From contig CAIQHB010000004.1 in the NCBI GenBank assembly GCA_903871465.1, forward strand, positions 1 to 64,000: DNA of 64,000 nt, in the 5' to 3' direction. A program made the position numbers and the translations under genes. Positions within the stretch are counted from its first letter, which is position 1; each line of letters begins with the position of its first letter. Below the pieces are notes generated by a model. That model was not told where the DNA came from and searched no databases. It saw only the letters and a list, made by a program, of their open reading frames with translations. The DNA is from an uncultured Methanosarcinales archaeon (lineage in GTDB: Archaea > Halobacteriota > Methanosarcinia > Methanotrichales > Methanotrichaceae). Positions 9,601 through 20,641 of the stretch are shown piece by piece.

Positions 9601-10632
9601 ATGATATACATGGAAAAAAATATTTTGGGTTTAGCGTTCAGCATATTCCTGATCGCCATAATAAATCCCGCGTTCGGTCTATCTATCAGCGTGAGCGGAG
9701 GAGATGGTGGCCAGGTAACATCGAATTCAATGGACTATAGTCTCGATCCGACTTCATCCATGACCAGCCATACGGTGATATCAGGAGGACAATCTCTAAC
9801 CACCATGCAGGCCGCCGGATCTGGCGCGATATCTGCAACTTCTGGCGTAGTAAACGCAGTTGTAGCAGGCAGTGATCTGAAAACGAACATGGAGATGAGC
9901 GGCGATCACATCACGGGCGGTGCGATACTCTCCGGCGCGCCTTTCGGAATCGATGCTCAACCTGGAATAGGATTTGATGGAGAGGCACTCACATTAGCGC
10001 CAGATGGGACGATCAAGTCTCTTGGAATAGTACAGACAGGGCCCGCAATTACTGCAACTGGAGGAAATGCTGCCGCCTACATACTTATGGGTCGAAAATG
10101 GACTCTGAAAGATCCTCAGATTAAAATGTCTCTAAAGGACGACGCCTTGTTGGCTGCCACTGGCATGTCCAAAACAAGCGTTCTGGTGGCCGTAACCGCC
10201 GCTACAAACACATGGGACGACGCCACAAATCAGAATCTGTTCTCCGATTCCGGTGCTTTAACTACAAATACGGCTAACTGGAAATATGATGGCGTAAACA
10301 ATATGGCCTTTACTCCTTACGTCACGGGTTGTTCTGCGCTGGCGGCAACGGGCGTTTGGTACAAGACACAAGGCATCCCAGTCGGCCAGATGTATCCGAT
10401 CCTTGAGTCCGATATGACATTCAACTCAAATCTAAAGTGGACAACTACGGGCGAAGCCGGAAAACTGGATTTCCAGAGTGTGGTATTGCACGAACTTGGA
10501 CATACCATTGGACTGGGCGACCTATATGGCCAACCCATTAATGATGGAAAACAGGTGATGGGTTACTATACTGGCGTCAGGCGATCCCTTGGAAATGGTG
10601 ACGCCACCGGAGTTTGGAAGCTGTACGGCTAA
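9601..10632 (+). CDS. Secreted matrixin/metzincin-like zinc metalloprotease
   Basis: Signal peptide; C-terminal HELGHTIGLGDLYG zinc-binding motif. Confidence 0.7.
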   Translation: MIYMEKNILGLAFSIFLIAIINPAFGLSISVSGGDGGQVTSNSMDYSLDPTSSMTSHTVISGGQSLTTMQAAGSGAISATSGVVNAVVAGSDLKTNMEMSGDHITGGAILSGAPFGIDAQPGIGFDGEALTLAPDGTIKSLGIVQTGPAITATGGNAAAYILMGRKWTLKDPQIKMSLKDDALLAATGMSKTSVLVAVTAATNTWDDATNQNLFSDSGALTTNTANWKYDGVNNMAFTPYVTGCSALAATGVWYKTQGIPVGQMYPILESDMTFNSNLKWTTTGEAGKLDFQSVVLHELGHTIGLGDLYGQPINDGKQVMGYYTGVRRSLGNGDATGVWKLYG

Positions 10633-10839
10633 ATCTGTATCCCTCCAAAAGCCGTACAATTCTTTTTTTTTTAAAAATTTCTAAGATCTTATGCGCATCG
10701 CAAGGCCCTTTGATAGTCCACGGAAAAATGGCGCAGTCCCTCATTTTCCGTGTTTCTTTCCGCAGTAGTCCGGATAGCGGCAACAGTTCCAGAGTTTAAA
10801 AGAGACCATTAGCTCAAAAAATATTTTTGGTGTTTCGAA

Positions 10840-11115
10840 TTATTGCACAGCTTTCGCGTACTCTTGGCTGAACTCCTCGCACTGATCAATGATGCGACGA
10901 GTGGCCTCCTTTAGAACAATTATAGGATCGATTCCGGAAGTCGTAATCCGGAAAACGGGATTGTCCATGACGGGAAACTTGGTGTCGTAAGTTGCCATCA
11001 GCACTCTTTCGTCATTCAAAAGCTCCGTTCTGAGCAGGTTCAGGATGGTATGCCCCTCGCCAACAAATTCTATAACTGCCTCGTTCTCCGTTTTCGTGAT
11101 GATCTTAAGATTCAA
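10840..11115 (-). CDS. rpoL: DNA-directed RNA polymerase subunit L (Rpo11)
   Basis: EFVGEGHTILNLLRTELLNDERVLMATYDTKFPVMDNPVFRI. Confidence 0.92.
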   Translation of the reverse strand: MNLKIITKTENEAVIEFVGEGHTILNLLRTELLNDERVLMATYDTKFPVMDNPVFRITTSGIDPIIVLKEATRRIIDQCEEFSQEYAKAVQ

Positions 11116-11116
11116 T

Positions 11117-11677
11117 TTATACCACTCCCAATCCGTATTCTGTGCTTGTCTTGCGCGTCTCAGTATTTCCGCAATTGGGGCATGTCAGTTTTCCGTCTTT
11201 GCTCATCAGGCCGGTAAGGCACCGGCTGCAATAAGCCTTTATCACGCCCAGATCTTCATCTCCTGTTGAGAGCCTCATTTGCCTCTCATCGACGATCTTT
11301 GCCTTGAGAATATCGCGCAGAGAGAAAAGGTTGCGCAGATCCTTGACATAGGAGTTTCTCACATTGGAGATGTGAATGGTTGCCTCCTCGTCCGAGATGG
11401 GCCTATCCTCATGGCCCTTCTTGAAAGCCAGTGAGATTATGACCAGACTGTCCTTGAGGTCAATTACCTCCCCAACTACTATGTCGCCCTGACAGAGCTT
11501 GACCGGGGCGTTGGTCTTGGGTATAACACTTGCAGATCTGGTCTTGGGATCGACCTTAACCAGGCCTGCAGTAGTTGCAAAAATCATTCCTCCCTTGGCG
11601 TAGGTGCAATCTCCGGGAACGAACTCCTCGGCGGACCCCACCACATCTCCAGGAAGCACAAAGCTGCCGTCCATCAT
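11117..11677 (-). CDS. csl4: Exosome RNA-binding subunit Csl4
   Basis: S1-like central domain and C-terminal zinc ribbon CSRCLTGLMSKDGKLTCPNCGNTE; next to rpoL. Confidence 0.9.
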   Translation of the reverse strand: MMDGSFVLPGDVVGSAEEFVPGDCTYAKGGMIFATTAGLVKVDPKTRSASVIPKTNAPVKLCQGDIVVGEVIDLKDSLVIISLAFKKGHEDRPISDEEATIHISNVRNSYVKDLRNLFSLRDILKAKIVDERQMRLSTGDEDLGVIKAYCSRCLTGLMSKDGKLTCPNCGNTETRKTSTEYGLGVV

Positions 11678-11866
11678 TTATTCCTCTATAATTCCAATAT
11701 ATGCGCCTGAACTACCCGCATCAGTTCCAATGTCCGATTTTCCGATTTCCTGTTATCCAATTTCTAATGTCTGGAATTACTAGTATCTAAAGCCTGGTAT
11801 CCAAAGTCCCTCGATCCAAAGCTCTTTTACTTAAGTGTCCTGCATCTAAACCTATCATATCTAAGA

Positions 11867-12457
11867 CTACTGGCATGTTATTCTATAAAGCTCAACTTCA
11901 ATGATCTTGATATCCTGGCGATGAAACTCAAAACATCTCTTCATCGGATAGGGGATGCGATAGACCTCTTGCACAATGCAGGGTTTTACAAAGCTCCGAA
12001 CGAAATCAACGCTTCCCTGGTTATGCAAAGAATATATGGTCTTGGCGATCTTTTGGGCTTTAGAGAGAAAGGCGCGGTCGCCACTGCTTGCCTTCTGGGC
12101 TCCAAAGGGCGGGTTCATGATAACGGTATCGATGCCTTTGAGGTCCACCGAGTTCACATCGGCGCGGATGAAATCCACATCGACGCCAAGCTTTTTCGCA
12201 TTTCTTCTGGCCGCGGCAAGGGCCTCTGCATCGATTTCCACACCGATGGCCTTCGCGCCCAGCAGGGCAGCGCCCACTGCCAATACTCCAGTACCGCAGC
12301 CCAGATCGCAAACTGTGCCCAAATCGCCGCGTAAACCTGCTAAATATAGCATCTCCGCCGCGACGGAGGCAGGCGTAGCATACTGCTCCCTCTGAAAAGA
12401 GGGGTTAGTAAAACCCTCCAGCCTTTCCAGCGCAATCTCTAGGTGCTTTTTCTTCAT
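11867..12457 (-). CDS. METTL5/PrmA-like SAM-dependent methyltransferase
   Basis: VCDLGCGTGVLAVGAALLGA and MNPPFGAQK (NPPF amino-methyltransferase motif). Confidence 0.88.
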   Translation of the reverse strand: MKKKHLEIALERLEGFTNPSFQREQYATPASVAAEMLYLAGLRGDLGTVCDLGCGTGVLAVGAALLGAKAIGVEIDAEALAAARRNAKKLGVDVDFIRADVNSVDLKGIDTVIMNPPFGAQKASSGDRAFLSKAQKIAKTIYSLHNQGSVDFVRSFVKPCIVQEVYRIPYPMKRCFEFHRQDIKIIEVELYRITCQ

Positions 12458-12483
12458 CCCTTTGGACAGACATGCCGCACTGC

Positions 12484-14838
12484 CTATATGAAATAGAGTA
12501 TTGCTTCTACCGCCAGGAGCAAGACCACGAGGACTGTCAGAGCCTTAAGGAGAAGTATGGCTCGCGAACGGCTGAAGAGGGCCTCCCGGGCGTCTGGTGA
12601 TGCTTCTTCCGGGTCCGGGACAGCCTCGCGGGCTTCCTCGCCCACGCCCTCAAGCTTGGTCACCTGTGGATCGATATTACGCCCATGGTAACCAAACTTC
12701 TCAACCGGCTCATCAATTGATCCTCCGTTTAGCACTTCATCCCTTCCAACAATCTCCATCTCCGGCCTTAACGTAATCGAGTCGCCACGGAATTGTTGAC
12801 CCTTTGGAGGTAGAAGAACCTGGCCATAACTCTTGCAAGGCAGGCAGGCACTTACCGGAACAAGCCAGCCTTCCTCGGGATTTACGATTTCCGATACATA
12901 AACCTCGGATTCCTCAAGTGTGCCATCGGCAAGTATCATGCCTCTTGCAACTGATCTTTCCGGGGAGATCTCCAGACTCGGCAGATCGCTTTCGCTAATC
13001 GGTTCCGGATTTTGCTCCGCCTCCAGTTCGTCTATATTGATTTTTTCAGCTCCCAAACGTTTTCCGGGTTCTGGCATCAGATTCAGGGCTTCATCCCAGG
13101 TGAATATCTTATTTCCATCTTCGATTTCTTCCAGCAGATTGTCGAGGATTACCTTAGCGATTAATAGAAGCGCATCTCTCTCCGGCCCAAAGTTGAGCTG
13201 ACTATGGCGCTTTTCATCCTGAACATGCCCGTTGTCTTTGTTCGCCTGCCTCTCTAAAATCCCTGCCGCCTCGCTCAGCATGTGAGCAGCTCTCCCGTTT
13301 AGACCTTTTTCTGTCGCCAAGAAATGCTTTCCAGCGCTGCTGAAATTTGAGGCGGCTTCATAGAGTTTCAGAGAAGGATCAATTCTCGATCTTTCTGCCT
13401 CAATACTCGCAACAAAATTCCCGAGACCGGTTGAAAGGCATATGTTAATATCACCGGACGAGCACTCACCAGCGCCGCCCATGAGATTCTCGCTGGCACT
13501 GATAACAGCCTTGATCAGCCGCCAGGGCTCGCTTTCCAGGAGTTTCATTGATCTGGCCTCCTTCATGCCGGCTATGGTCGTTTGGAGACCCTGGATCTTG
13601 GTTTTCTTCGAATCCGTTGCATTTGCGGCGGCTGCATCGAGGGACGCCATTGCTTTCTCAGCCAGCGTTACTGCCTCCTCATCAGAGACATCGCCGGAGA
13701 GCTTAGCCAGGTAGGATCTGCTTCTGGCTATGCCAGCAGCTACTTTGATCTCAGGATTAATGCTTGGGAGGGCTGATGCCAGCTCCAGGAAACGATCAGA
13801 AGCTCGAGCAAATTGTCGGGAGGCCTCCAATCGTTGTGATTGGCTGGATACGCGGCCCGGCTCATAAGAGAGCTCTGCCTCTTTCAGGCAATTTTTTGCA
13901 ATAACGCTGTAGGTCGCGGCAAGGCAGGAGAGTGTATTCAGATAATTGGGCTGCATATTGCGTCCAATCAGCAGTATAGCTTTTTCCAGGGATTCGCGAG
14001 CCGCAGTTGTTTCGCCCATCTCCAGATGCATTCGTCCCAGGTTGGAGAGAACAACGCCCTGGCTCTGGCTTTGACCCTGTTGCTCGAAAAGAGAGAGGCT
14101 TTGATTATAGTAGCCCAGAGCTCTGTCTCTGTCCAATGTCTCGCCGGCGATCCTTCCCATCCGATCCAGGACCCACGCGACACTCCTTTTATCCCCCAGC
14201 TTCTGAAAGTCAGTCAGGCTCCGGTCGAAGTATCGCGAGGCCAGCTCCCTCTCGCCCATATCCGCATAGACCCTTCCCAGGCTCCCCGTCATCTGGGCAA
14301 TGCCAAGATCGTCGCTCTTCTCCTCGAAGGTTTTCAGGCTGCGGTAGGTGTGCTCTATTGCTTTTTCCCAGTCCCCGTTCCGCCTGTAGGCTGAGCCCAA
14401 ATTTCCCAATACATGGGCAAAGCCGATGCTATCTCCAGCTTTTTCAAAACTTCCGGCGGATTTCTGGTAATAGAAGGCCGCTCTCGCCAGATCCCCCTGA
14501 CGGGCATAGGCCTGTCCCAGGTTGTTTTGCAGCACCGGCCGAAGAACCTGATCGCGGCAGAGAGACAGCGCCCTATTATAGGTACTTATGGCCAGACCAA
14601 GCATGCCTGACCGGCGACAGATATCGCCCAGTCTCTTGATCTCATAGACATCCTTGAGGTCGAGGGATAGCCTGCGGCAGACGTCTTCGTCAATTCTCGA
14701 CTTCTTCGAGCCTTCCAGCAACTTACTGATCAGTTCAGGGCAGCATCCTTCTATGGCCTTGCTATCGATTTCTTGTAGACCATCCCCTCCTTTGGAAAAC
14801 GATTCATAGATATCCTGGAGAACGACTAATTGATCCAT
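12484..14838 (-). CDS. TPR-repeat protein with C-terminal membrane anchor
   Basis: Consecutive TPRs (NLGQAYARQGDLARAAFYYQKSAGSFEKAGD...); C-terminal AILLLKALTVLVVLLLAVEAILYFI. Confidence 0.8.
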   Translation of the reverse strand: MDQLVVLQDIYESFSKGGDGLQEIDSKAIEGCCPELISKLLEGSKKSRIDEDVCRRLSLDLKDVYEIKRLGDICRRSGMLGLAISTYNRALSLCRDQVLRPVLQNNLGQAYARQGDLARAAFYYQKSAGSFEKAGDSIGFAHVLGNLGSAYRRNGDWEKAIEHTYRSLKTFEEKSDDLGIAQMTGSLGRVYADMGERELASRYFDRSLTDFQKLGDKRSVAWVLDRMGRIAGETLDRDRALGYYNQSLSLFEQQGQSQSQGVVLSNLGRMHLEMGETTAARESLEKAILLIGRNMQPNYLNTLSCLAATYSVIAKNCLKEAELSYEPGRVSSQSQRLEASRQFARASDRFLELASALPSINPEIKVAAGIARSRSYLAKLSGDVSDEEAVTLAEKAMASLDAAAANATDSKKTKIQGLQTTIAGMKEARSMKLLESEPWRLIKAVISASENLMGGAGECSSGDINICLSTGLGNFVASIEAERSRIDPSLKLYEAASNFSSAGKHFLATEKGLNGRAAHMLSEAAGILERQANKDNGHVQDEKRHSQLNFGPERDALLLIAKVILDNLLEEIEDGNKIFTWDEALNLMPEPGKRLGAEKINIDELEAEQNPEPISESDLPSLEISPERSVARGMILADGTLEESEVYVSEIVNPEEGWLVPVSACLPCKSYGQVLLPPKGQQFRGDSITLRPEMEIVGRDEVLNGGSIDEPVEKFGYHGRNIDPQVTKLEGVGEEAREAVPDPEEASPDAREALFSRSRAILLLKALTVLVVLLLAVEAILYFI

Positions 14839-15120
14839 GGATTATAAGATAACTTATATCTTTATATAGTTTTTGAATAGATCAAATTTTGCGATTTCTA
14901 TTGTTGGTGTTTAGAATATCGATTAGTCTTTGAATATAGGCATGACATGAGATTATATAGTCGAAATCTAGCAAGAATTATTGAGATAGTAATAATAGCT
15001 ATAACCTTCTATAATCGATCCGACATAAATCGGCGCGAACTGGATACAAAACCATCCGAAATCCTCTTGAAGAAGCCTTTTATATCTTGGCCCCGGAGCA
15101 GTTTTGGGAGATTCATCAGA

Positions 15121-16362
15121 ATGGAGTTCACTGCGCAGGAAAGGTATGAATATAAACGTCTTCTCGACGGCCTTCGGAGCAAGAAGGGGAGAGGCACGGA
15201 GCTCATTTCCCTCTATATCCCTCCTGACAAGCAGATCTCCGATGTCACGAGCCAACTGCGTGAGGAGTACGGACAGGCATCTAACATCAAATCAAGGGTC
15301 ACCAGGCTCAGCGTGCAGGGCTCTCTTGAGTCTGCAATGTCCCGGCTCAAGCTCATTCCCAAGCCGCCAGCCAATGGCGTGGTCATATTCATCGGCAGCG
15401 TGGACGCAGGTGCCAGTCGCACCGAGATGTACAGCGTTGCTCTGGAGCCGCCTGACCCCATAGTCACCTACAGATATCACTGCGACTCTTCTTTCCTTCT
15501 CGGGCCGCTAGAAGAGATGCTGGCCGACAAGAGAACCTTCGGGCTTATCGTCCTTGACCGGCGCGAAGCCGCCATAGGCATTCTTAAAGGAAAATACATC
15601 GAGCCTCAAAAGCACCTCACATCCACTGTGCCGGGCAAGCAGAGGAAAGGAGGTCAGTCCAGCCACAGGTTCCAGCAGCTCCGTCTGATCGCTATCCACG
15701 ACTTCTACAAGAGGATAGGGGAATCAGCTAATGATGCATTTCTTCAAATTGACCCTAAAGATTTAGAAGGCATACTGGTAGGAGGGCCGTCGCCCACTAA
15801 AGAGGAGTTTGTGGAAGGCGGCTTTTTGCACCATGAGCTGCAGAGAAAGGTCCTGGGAGCTTTGGACGTTTCTTATACGGATGAGTCGGGACTGTATGAG
15901 CTGGTGGATGCCGCTCAAGAGCAACTAATAGACCTCGAGTTGACCAAGGACAAATTGGTCATGCGTCAGTTCATGAAGGAGCTGGTATCAGACAAAGGCC
16001 TGGCTGCTTATGGAGAGAAAGAGGTTCGTCATAACCTGGAGCTTGGCTCGGTGGAAACTCTTCTTCTCTCTGAGGATCTGCGAAAGACCCGGGCGAAGAT
16101 TGTATGCAGCAACCGTAGTTGTGACTTTACCGAAAGCCAGACCCGCACAAATGCGTCCGCGCCCCTTGGAAATTGTCTGAAGTGCTCAAGCCAGTTAACT
16201 ATTGCAGGAGAAGAGGATATAGTAGCTGATCTATCCAAGATGGCAGACCAGAGCGGAGCTGCGGTCAAGATCATCTCCACGGAGTTTGAAGAAGGCACTC
16301 AGCTGGACAAGGCTTTTGGCGGGATCGCTGCTATCCTTAGATATAAGACCAGTCATATCTAG
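15121..16362 (+). CDS. prf1: Peptide chain release factor aRF1
   Basis: Starts MEFTAQERYEYKRLLDGL; SLYIPPDKQISDV; GKQRKGGQSSHRF (GGQ motif). Confidence 0.95.
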   Translation: MEFTAQERYEYKRLLDGLRSKKGRGTELISLYIPPDKQISDVTSQLREEYGQASNIKSRVTRLSVQGSLESAMSRLKLIPKPPANGVVIFIGSVDAGASRTEMYSVALEPPDPIVTYRYHCDSSFLLGPLEEMLADKRTFGLIVLDRREAAIGILKGKYIEPQKHLTSTVPGKQRKGGQSSHRFQQLRLIAIHDFYKRIGESANDAFLQIDPKDLEGILVGGPSPTKEEFVEGGFLHHELQRKVLGALDVSYTDESGLYELVDAAQEQLIDLELTKDKLVMRQFMKELVSDKGLAAYGEKEVRHNLELGSVETLLLSEDLRKTRAKIVCSNRSCDFTESQTRTNASAPLGNCLKCSSQLTIAGEEDIVADLSKMADQSGAAVKIISTEFEEGTQLDKAFGGIAAILRYKTSHI

Positions 16363-16367
16363 AGGCG

Positions 16368-16799
16368 ATGGGAACGATCGAAGTAACTGTCTATACATCG
16401 GTTTGGCCCACCGAGCGCATGGAGAAGGTTGTCTCTGCCATTGAAAATATCTTTCCGGGTCTGATCATGGACATTCGAGGCGACCGTATTGATGCCTATA
16501 ATGGGCCGGACGCCCTGAAGGTTTTCCATTCTCTTTTAAGGAAGCAAGAGATTCTGGACACGGCACGAAAAGTCATGCTGCGCGGCCGGTCGGGCGATTC
16601 TTTCCAGTTCCAGCTAAACAAGCAAGCGGCCTTAATGGGCATAGTGAGCTTTCCACCATTGGAGGAGCCACTGGGCTCAATACATGTCAAAATCACCGGA
16701 GGCGAATATGCGATCGATTGGTTGGCGCCCGTTACGGAAAATGGAGTGCCGGTCAAAGAGATAGATCTGTTGGGGCAATTGGAGGCGGCAGATGTTTAG
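16368..16799 (+). CDS. UPF0201-like RNA-binding domain protein
   Basis: EVTVYTSVWPTERMEKVVSAIENIFPG; small archaeal conserved protein. Confidence 0.7.
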   Translation: MGTIEVTVYTSVWPTERMEKVVSAIENIFPGLIMDIRGDRIDAYNGPDALKVFHSLLRKQEILDTARKVMLRGRSGDSFQFQLNKQAALMGIVSFPPLEEPLGSIHVKITGGEYAIDWLAPVTENGVPVKEIDLLGQLEAADV

Positions 16800-17559
16800 T
16801 TTCTCATCCAGCAAGCTAGTAGACAGACCGTTCGACTGGGCGTATCAATTAGAAGATCTGGGTTACAGCGGTTGGGAGATTGTAAACGAAGGCAAGCAGA
16901 AGCTGACAAGAGAGAACCTGAATGAGGCAAAACAGATCGTCGAGACTACAAATCTCACTATCACCATTCATCTGCCCTACTCCGATTTAAATCTGGCATC
17001 CGTGAACCAACCCATCTGGGAGGAGACGGTAAGGCAAATGAAGGGCTGCCTGGACCTCGCGAATGATTTTGCCCGTTTGGCAGTCCTTCATCCCGGCCAC
17101 TTCTCGCCCCTGGGAATGCAAATGCCTGATGCTGCCTGGATGCAAAGCATAAGCGGTATCCAGCAGATTTGCGATCATGCCGCCAATCTGGACATGAGAA
17201 TTGCTGTAGAGAACATGGTGAACATGCCTGCCATCTTAGGCCGTCAGCCCGAGGAGATTGAAGGCATACTGGAGACGGTAGATCGCGAGAATGTGGGCTT
17301 TATCTTTGATGTGGGACACGCCAACACCAATGGAAACGTGGAGAGCTTCCTGAAGTTAAAGGATAAGATGATTCATGCTCATGTGCATGACAACCACGGC
17401 GAAAGAGATGAGCACCTGCCTGTGGGAAACGGCACCGTGCCCTGGAAGAAGGTCGCCGCTGCCTTCGAAGGCTATAAAGGCCGCATAGTCACGGAATCCC
17501 GCACTCTGGAAGAGGGGCAGAGGTCCGTGAATCGCCTAAAAAAGATGATGAATCTATGA
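16792..17559 (+). CDS. Sugar phosphate isomerase/epimerase-like TIM-barrel protein
   Basis: AVENMVNMP, GFIFDVGHANTNG, HAHVHDNHGERDEHLPVGNG (AP endonuclease 2-like). Confidence 0.85.
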   Translation: MFSFSSSKLVDRPFDWAYQLEDLGYSGWEIVNEGKQKLTRENLNEAKQIVETTNLTITIHLPYSDLNLASVNQPIWEETVRQMKGCLDLANDFARLAVLHPGHFSPLGMQMPDAAWMQSISGIQQICDHAANLDMRIAVENMVNMPAILGRQPEEIEGILETVDRENVGFIFDVGHANTNGNVESFLKLKDKMIHAHVHDNHGERDEHLPVGNGTVPWKKVAAAFEGYKGRIVTESRTLEEGQRSVNRLKKMMNL

Positions 17560-17591
17560 TGATGTGATCAAATCCGCAGGAGCAACACCTA

Positions 17592-18233
17592 TTGTCAATA
17601 TTTGAGAACCTATCCGAGAGCATGTTGGCCGGCTTTGATTCCAAAGACCGGGCCCGGGAGGACGCTTTGCGCCTTTCTAGAGAGGTCATACGCCTATGCT
17701 CTTCATCCATCAGATCCGTGCACCGTAGCGACCTGCAAGCAGCAGAAAGGCTGATGAAAGAGGCGGCTCTGGGCCTGGAGAAGATTCGAGTTGTTTTGAA
17801 GGACCACCCGGATGTGCGTTACGCCGGCTTTGTGGATGGAGCAGAGCAGGAGTATGCAGAGGCTCGAAATGTTTACTCCATCACCACCAGGCATGAGGTC
17901 CTGACTCCTGAAGAAGTAGGAGTGGAGCCTGTGAACTATCTGGCTGGCCTCGGGGACACCAGTGGCGAGCTTCGCCGTCATATCCTGGACCTCATTCGCA
18001 GCGGAAGGCCACTTGAAGGCGAGTACTTCCTGGGAGTCATCGAGGAGATCTATTACCTGCTGATGCTCTTCGACTATCCGGACGCCTTAACCCGGGGCCT
18101 GCGCCGCAAGAGCGATCTGGCCAGATCTATGCTGGAAAGAACGCGCGGGGACCTCACCAATGCTCTGGCGTTGGCCAAAGTAGAAGCATCGCTATTGCGC
18201 TTCAGTGATACAGCCAATGATAAAAAGTCTTAA
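17592..18233 (+). CDS. Translin family protein
   Basis: AREDALRLSREVIRLCSSSIRSVHR, EYFLGVIEEIYYLLMLFDYPDALTRGLRRKSDLARSMLERTRGDL. Confidence 0.85.
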   Translation: MSIFENLSESMLAGFDSKDRAREDALRLSREVIRLCSSSIRSVHRSDLQAAERLMKEAALGLEKIRVVLKDHPDVRYAGFVDGAEQEYAEARNVYSITTRHEVLTPEEVGVEPVNYLAGLGDTSGELRRHILDLIRSGRPLEGEYFLGVIEEIYYLLMLFDYPDALTRGLRRKSDLARSMLERTRGDLTNALALAKVEASLLRFSDTANDKKS

Positions 18234-18282
18234 AGTCTTAATAGATAGAAGTTTCAATCTCTAGTTTCCTGGAGTCCAAAGC

Positions 18283-19896
18283 ATGAAATTTGATCCTAGT
18301 CAGATTAAAGAGGCCGCTCAGGTGGATTTCGACGAGACCTGGCAGCAGGGGAGGGAATACCTTGGCAAGCCCTCCTTGAATGAGAGATATCCCAGAAATA
18401 GCTATTCTTACGGGACTGCTCATCCCATCTTCGATACCATTCAGAAGCTTCGGGAGGCTTACATTCGACTGGGTTTCAGTGAGGCCATGAACCCGGTGAT
18501 GGTCGAGGCCCAGGACGTTTACCGTCAGTTCGGTTCTGAAGCTCTAGCTGTACTGGACAGGTGCTTCTATCTGGCAGGGCTCCCAAGACCCGATATCGGC
18601 ATCTCGGATGAGAGGATCGCGGAGATTAACTCCCTTCTGGGACGGGCGCTCTCTGTAGAAGAGGTGGAAGCCTTCCGCCAGATTTTGCATTCTTACAAAA
18701 AGGGCAAGGTGGAGGGAGACGACCTGGTACAGGAGATTGCCAGGGCCCTGAATGCCCACGATGCCCTGATCAGCACCGTCCTGGAGAAGGTCTTCCCGGA
18801 GTTCAAAGGCCTGAAGGCGGAGGCCACCACGCGCACTCTGCGCAGCCATATGACCTCGGGATGGTTCCTGTCGCTCGCCAATCTTCATTACCGCCGGAAG
18901 CTTCCCCTCAGGCTCTTTTCCGTGGATCGCTGCTTCAGGAGGGAACAGGCTGAGGATGCGGCAAGGCTGATGAGCTACTACTCCGCCAGCTGCGTGATAA
19001 TGGATGAGAACGTCTCTGTCGAGGACGGCAAAGCAGTTGCAGACGGCCTGCTCAGCCAGTTCGGCTTCCAGAAGTTTCAGTTCCGGCCGGACGAGAAAAG
19101 GAGCAAGTACTACGTGCCTGGAACGCAGATCGAGGTCTTCGCCTACCACCCGGGTCTGGTCGGATCGGCCACGAAGTACAAGAGCGGATGGGTGGAGGTG
19201 GCAACCTTCGGCATCTATTCGCCTACTGCCCTCTCCCAGTATGACATTCCCTATCCGGTCATGAACCTGGGACTGGGTGTGGAGCGCATCGCCATGATAC
19301 TGCACAACTCTCAGGATGTACGAGCCCTGTCCTACCCGCAGTTCCAGACCAACTGGGAATTGTCGGCGCGGGAGATGGCGCAGATGATCATGGTAGACAG
19401 GCTGCCTTCCACGCCGGAGGGCCAGGCCATAGCCGAGGACGTGGTAGAGACCGCCATCGAGCACGCAGACACCGTCTCGCCCTGCCAATTTCTGGCCTGG
19501 GAGGGAGAGCTCTTCGGGCGGCAGTTGAAGGTTTCTGTGGTCGAGCCTGAGGAGAACACCAAGCTCTGCGGTCCTGCCGCTCTGAATGAGATCGTGGTGC
19601 ATAAGCAGAACATCATGGGAATTCCGCACACTTCCCGCTGGGAGGAGGCTTTCTCAGAGGGCGTGACCACAGGCATTCGATACATCGATTCCTTCGCTGC
19701 GCTCGCTGCCTACGAGATCGAGGTGGCCACCATGGCGGGAAAGGAGTCCGAGACAAGAGCGCGGATTGTGAGGAGCCCAGGCGACATAAACGTCAAGATT
19801 CATCCAGCTCTGGAGAGGTACATCACCAGCTACAAGCACAAGATGGACCTGCGAGGGCCTGTGTTCACCACGGTGAAGAGCGAGATTATCGGCTAG
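18283..19896 (+). CDS. sepS: O-phosphoseryl-tRNA(Cys) synthetase
   Basis: 537 aa class II aa[44 protein letters not shown]. Confidence 0.93.
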   Translation: MKFDPSQIKEAAQVDFDETWQQGREYLGKPSLNERYPRNSYSYGTAHPIFDTIQKLREAYIRLGFSEAMNPVMVEAQDVYRQFGSEALAVLDRCFYLAGLPRPDIGISDERIAEINSLLGRALSVEEVEAFRQILHSYKKGKVEGDDLVQEIARALNAHDALISTVLEKVFPEFKGLKAEATTRTLRSHMTSGWFLSLANLHYRRKLPLRLFSVDRCFRREQAEDAARLMSYYSASCVIMDENVSVEDGKAVADGLLSQFGFQKFQFRPDEKRSKYYVPGTQIEVFAYHPGLVGSATKYKSGWVEVATFGIYSPTALSQYDIPYPVMNLGLGVERIAMILHNSQDVRALSYPQFQTNWELSAREMAQMIMVDRLPSTPEGQAIAEDVVETAIEHADTVSPCQFLAWEGELFGRQLKVSVVEPEENTKLCGPAALNEIVVHKQNIMGIPHTSRWEEAFSEGVTTGIRYIDSFAALAAYEIEVATMAGKESETRARIVRSPGDINVKIHPALERYITSYKHKMDLRGPVFTTVKSEIIG

Positions 19897-19898
19897 TT

Positions 19899-20594
19899 AT
19901 GAAAGATGTTTCGGCCAATGCAAACGCCAAAAAAGCAGCAGGCGAGGACGCCGCGGATCTAGTCAAGAGCGGCATGGTGGTGGGTCTGGGCACCGGATCC
20001 ACAGTGGCCTGGACGATCAAGCGGCTGGGGGAGAGGGTCAAAGAGGATGGACTGGATTTCTATGGCGTTCCCACCTCTTTTCAGGCAGAGGATCTGGCCA
20101 TTGCCTCGGGAATAAGATTGACTACGCTGAACCAGCACCCTCAACTGGATTTGGCCATTGATGGAGCCGACCAGGTGGATGCCAACCTCTTCGTCATCAA
20201 AGGCGGCGGAGCTGCGCACACGCGCGAGAAGGTGGTCTCCTGTTCAGCAAAGCGGTTTGTAATTGTTGCCGACGAGTCCAAATTTGTGGAGAAGCTGAGC
20301 TGGCCGGTGCCTGTGGAGGTCCTGCCTTTTGCTGCAAAACTGGTGGAGCGGCGGCTTATAGATCTGGGCGGGAGGCCTGCGCTGCGTTTGGGCAAGATGA
20401 AGGACGGGCCGGTGATCACGGACAACGGGAACTTCGTGATGGACACGGACTTTGGGGTGATTGTTGATCCAAAGGGCCTGGCGGCGAAGATAAGCCCGAT
20501 TCCGGGAGTGGTGGAGCACGGGATATTCGACAACCTGGATGAGCTGTATCTGGCGAGGGCAAGCGGGGTGGAGATAATCAAGAGGCGAGGATGA
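19899..20594 (+). CDS. rpiA: Ribose-5-phosphate isomerase A
   Basis: [34 protein letters not shown]. Confidence 0.95.
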   Translation: MKDVSANANAKKAAGEDAADLVKSGMVVGLGTGSTVAWTIKRLGERVKEDGLDFYGVPTSFQAEDLAIASGIRLTTLNQHPQLDLAIDGADQVDANLFVIKGGGAAHTREKVVSCSAKRFVIVADESKFVEKLSWPVPVEVLPFAAKLVERRLIDLGGRPALRLGKMKDGPVITDNGNFVMDTDFGVIVDPKGLAAKISPIPGVVEHGIFDNLDELYLARASGVEIIKRRG

Positions 20595-20641
20595 CGGAAC
20601 GTTATCCTGATTTCTCTTTTTCAGCTTTATTAATAAGCAAA

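Noticed and set aside
18544-19629. 361-aa minus-strand ORF inside sepS
   Set aside because: Antisense to a strongly conserved gene in a GC-rich region; low-complexity Arg/His/Leu composition typical of shadow ORFs.
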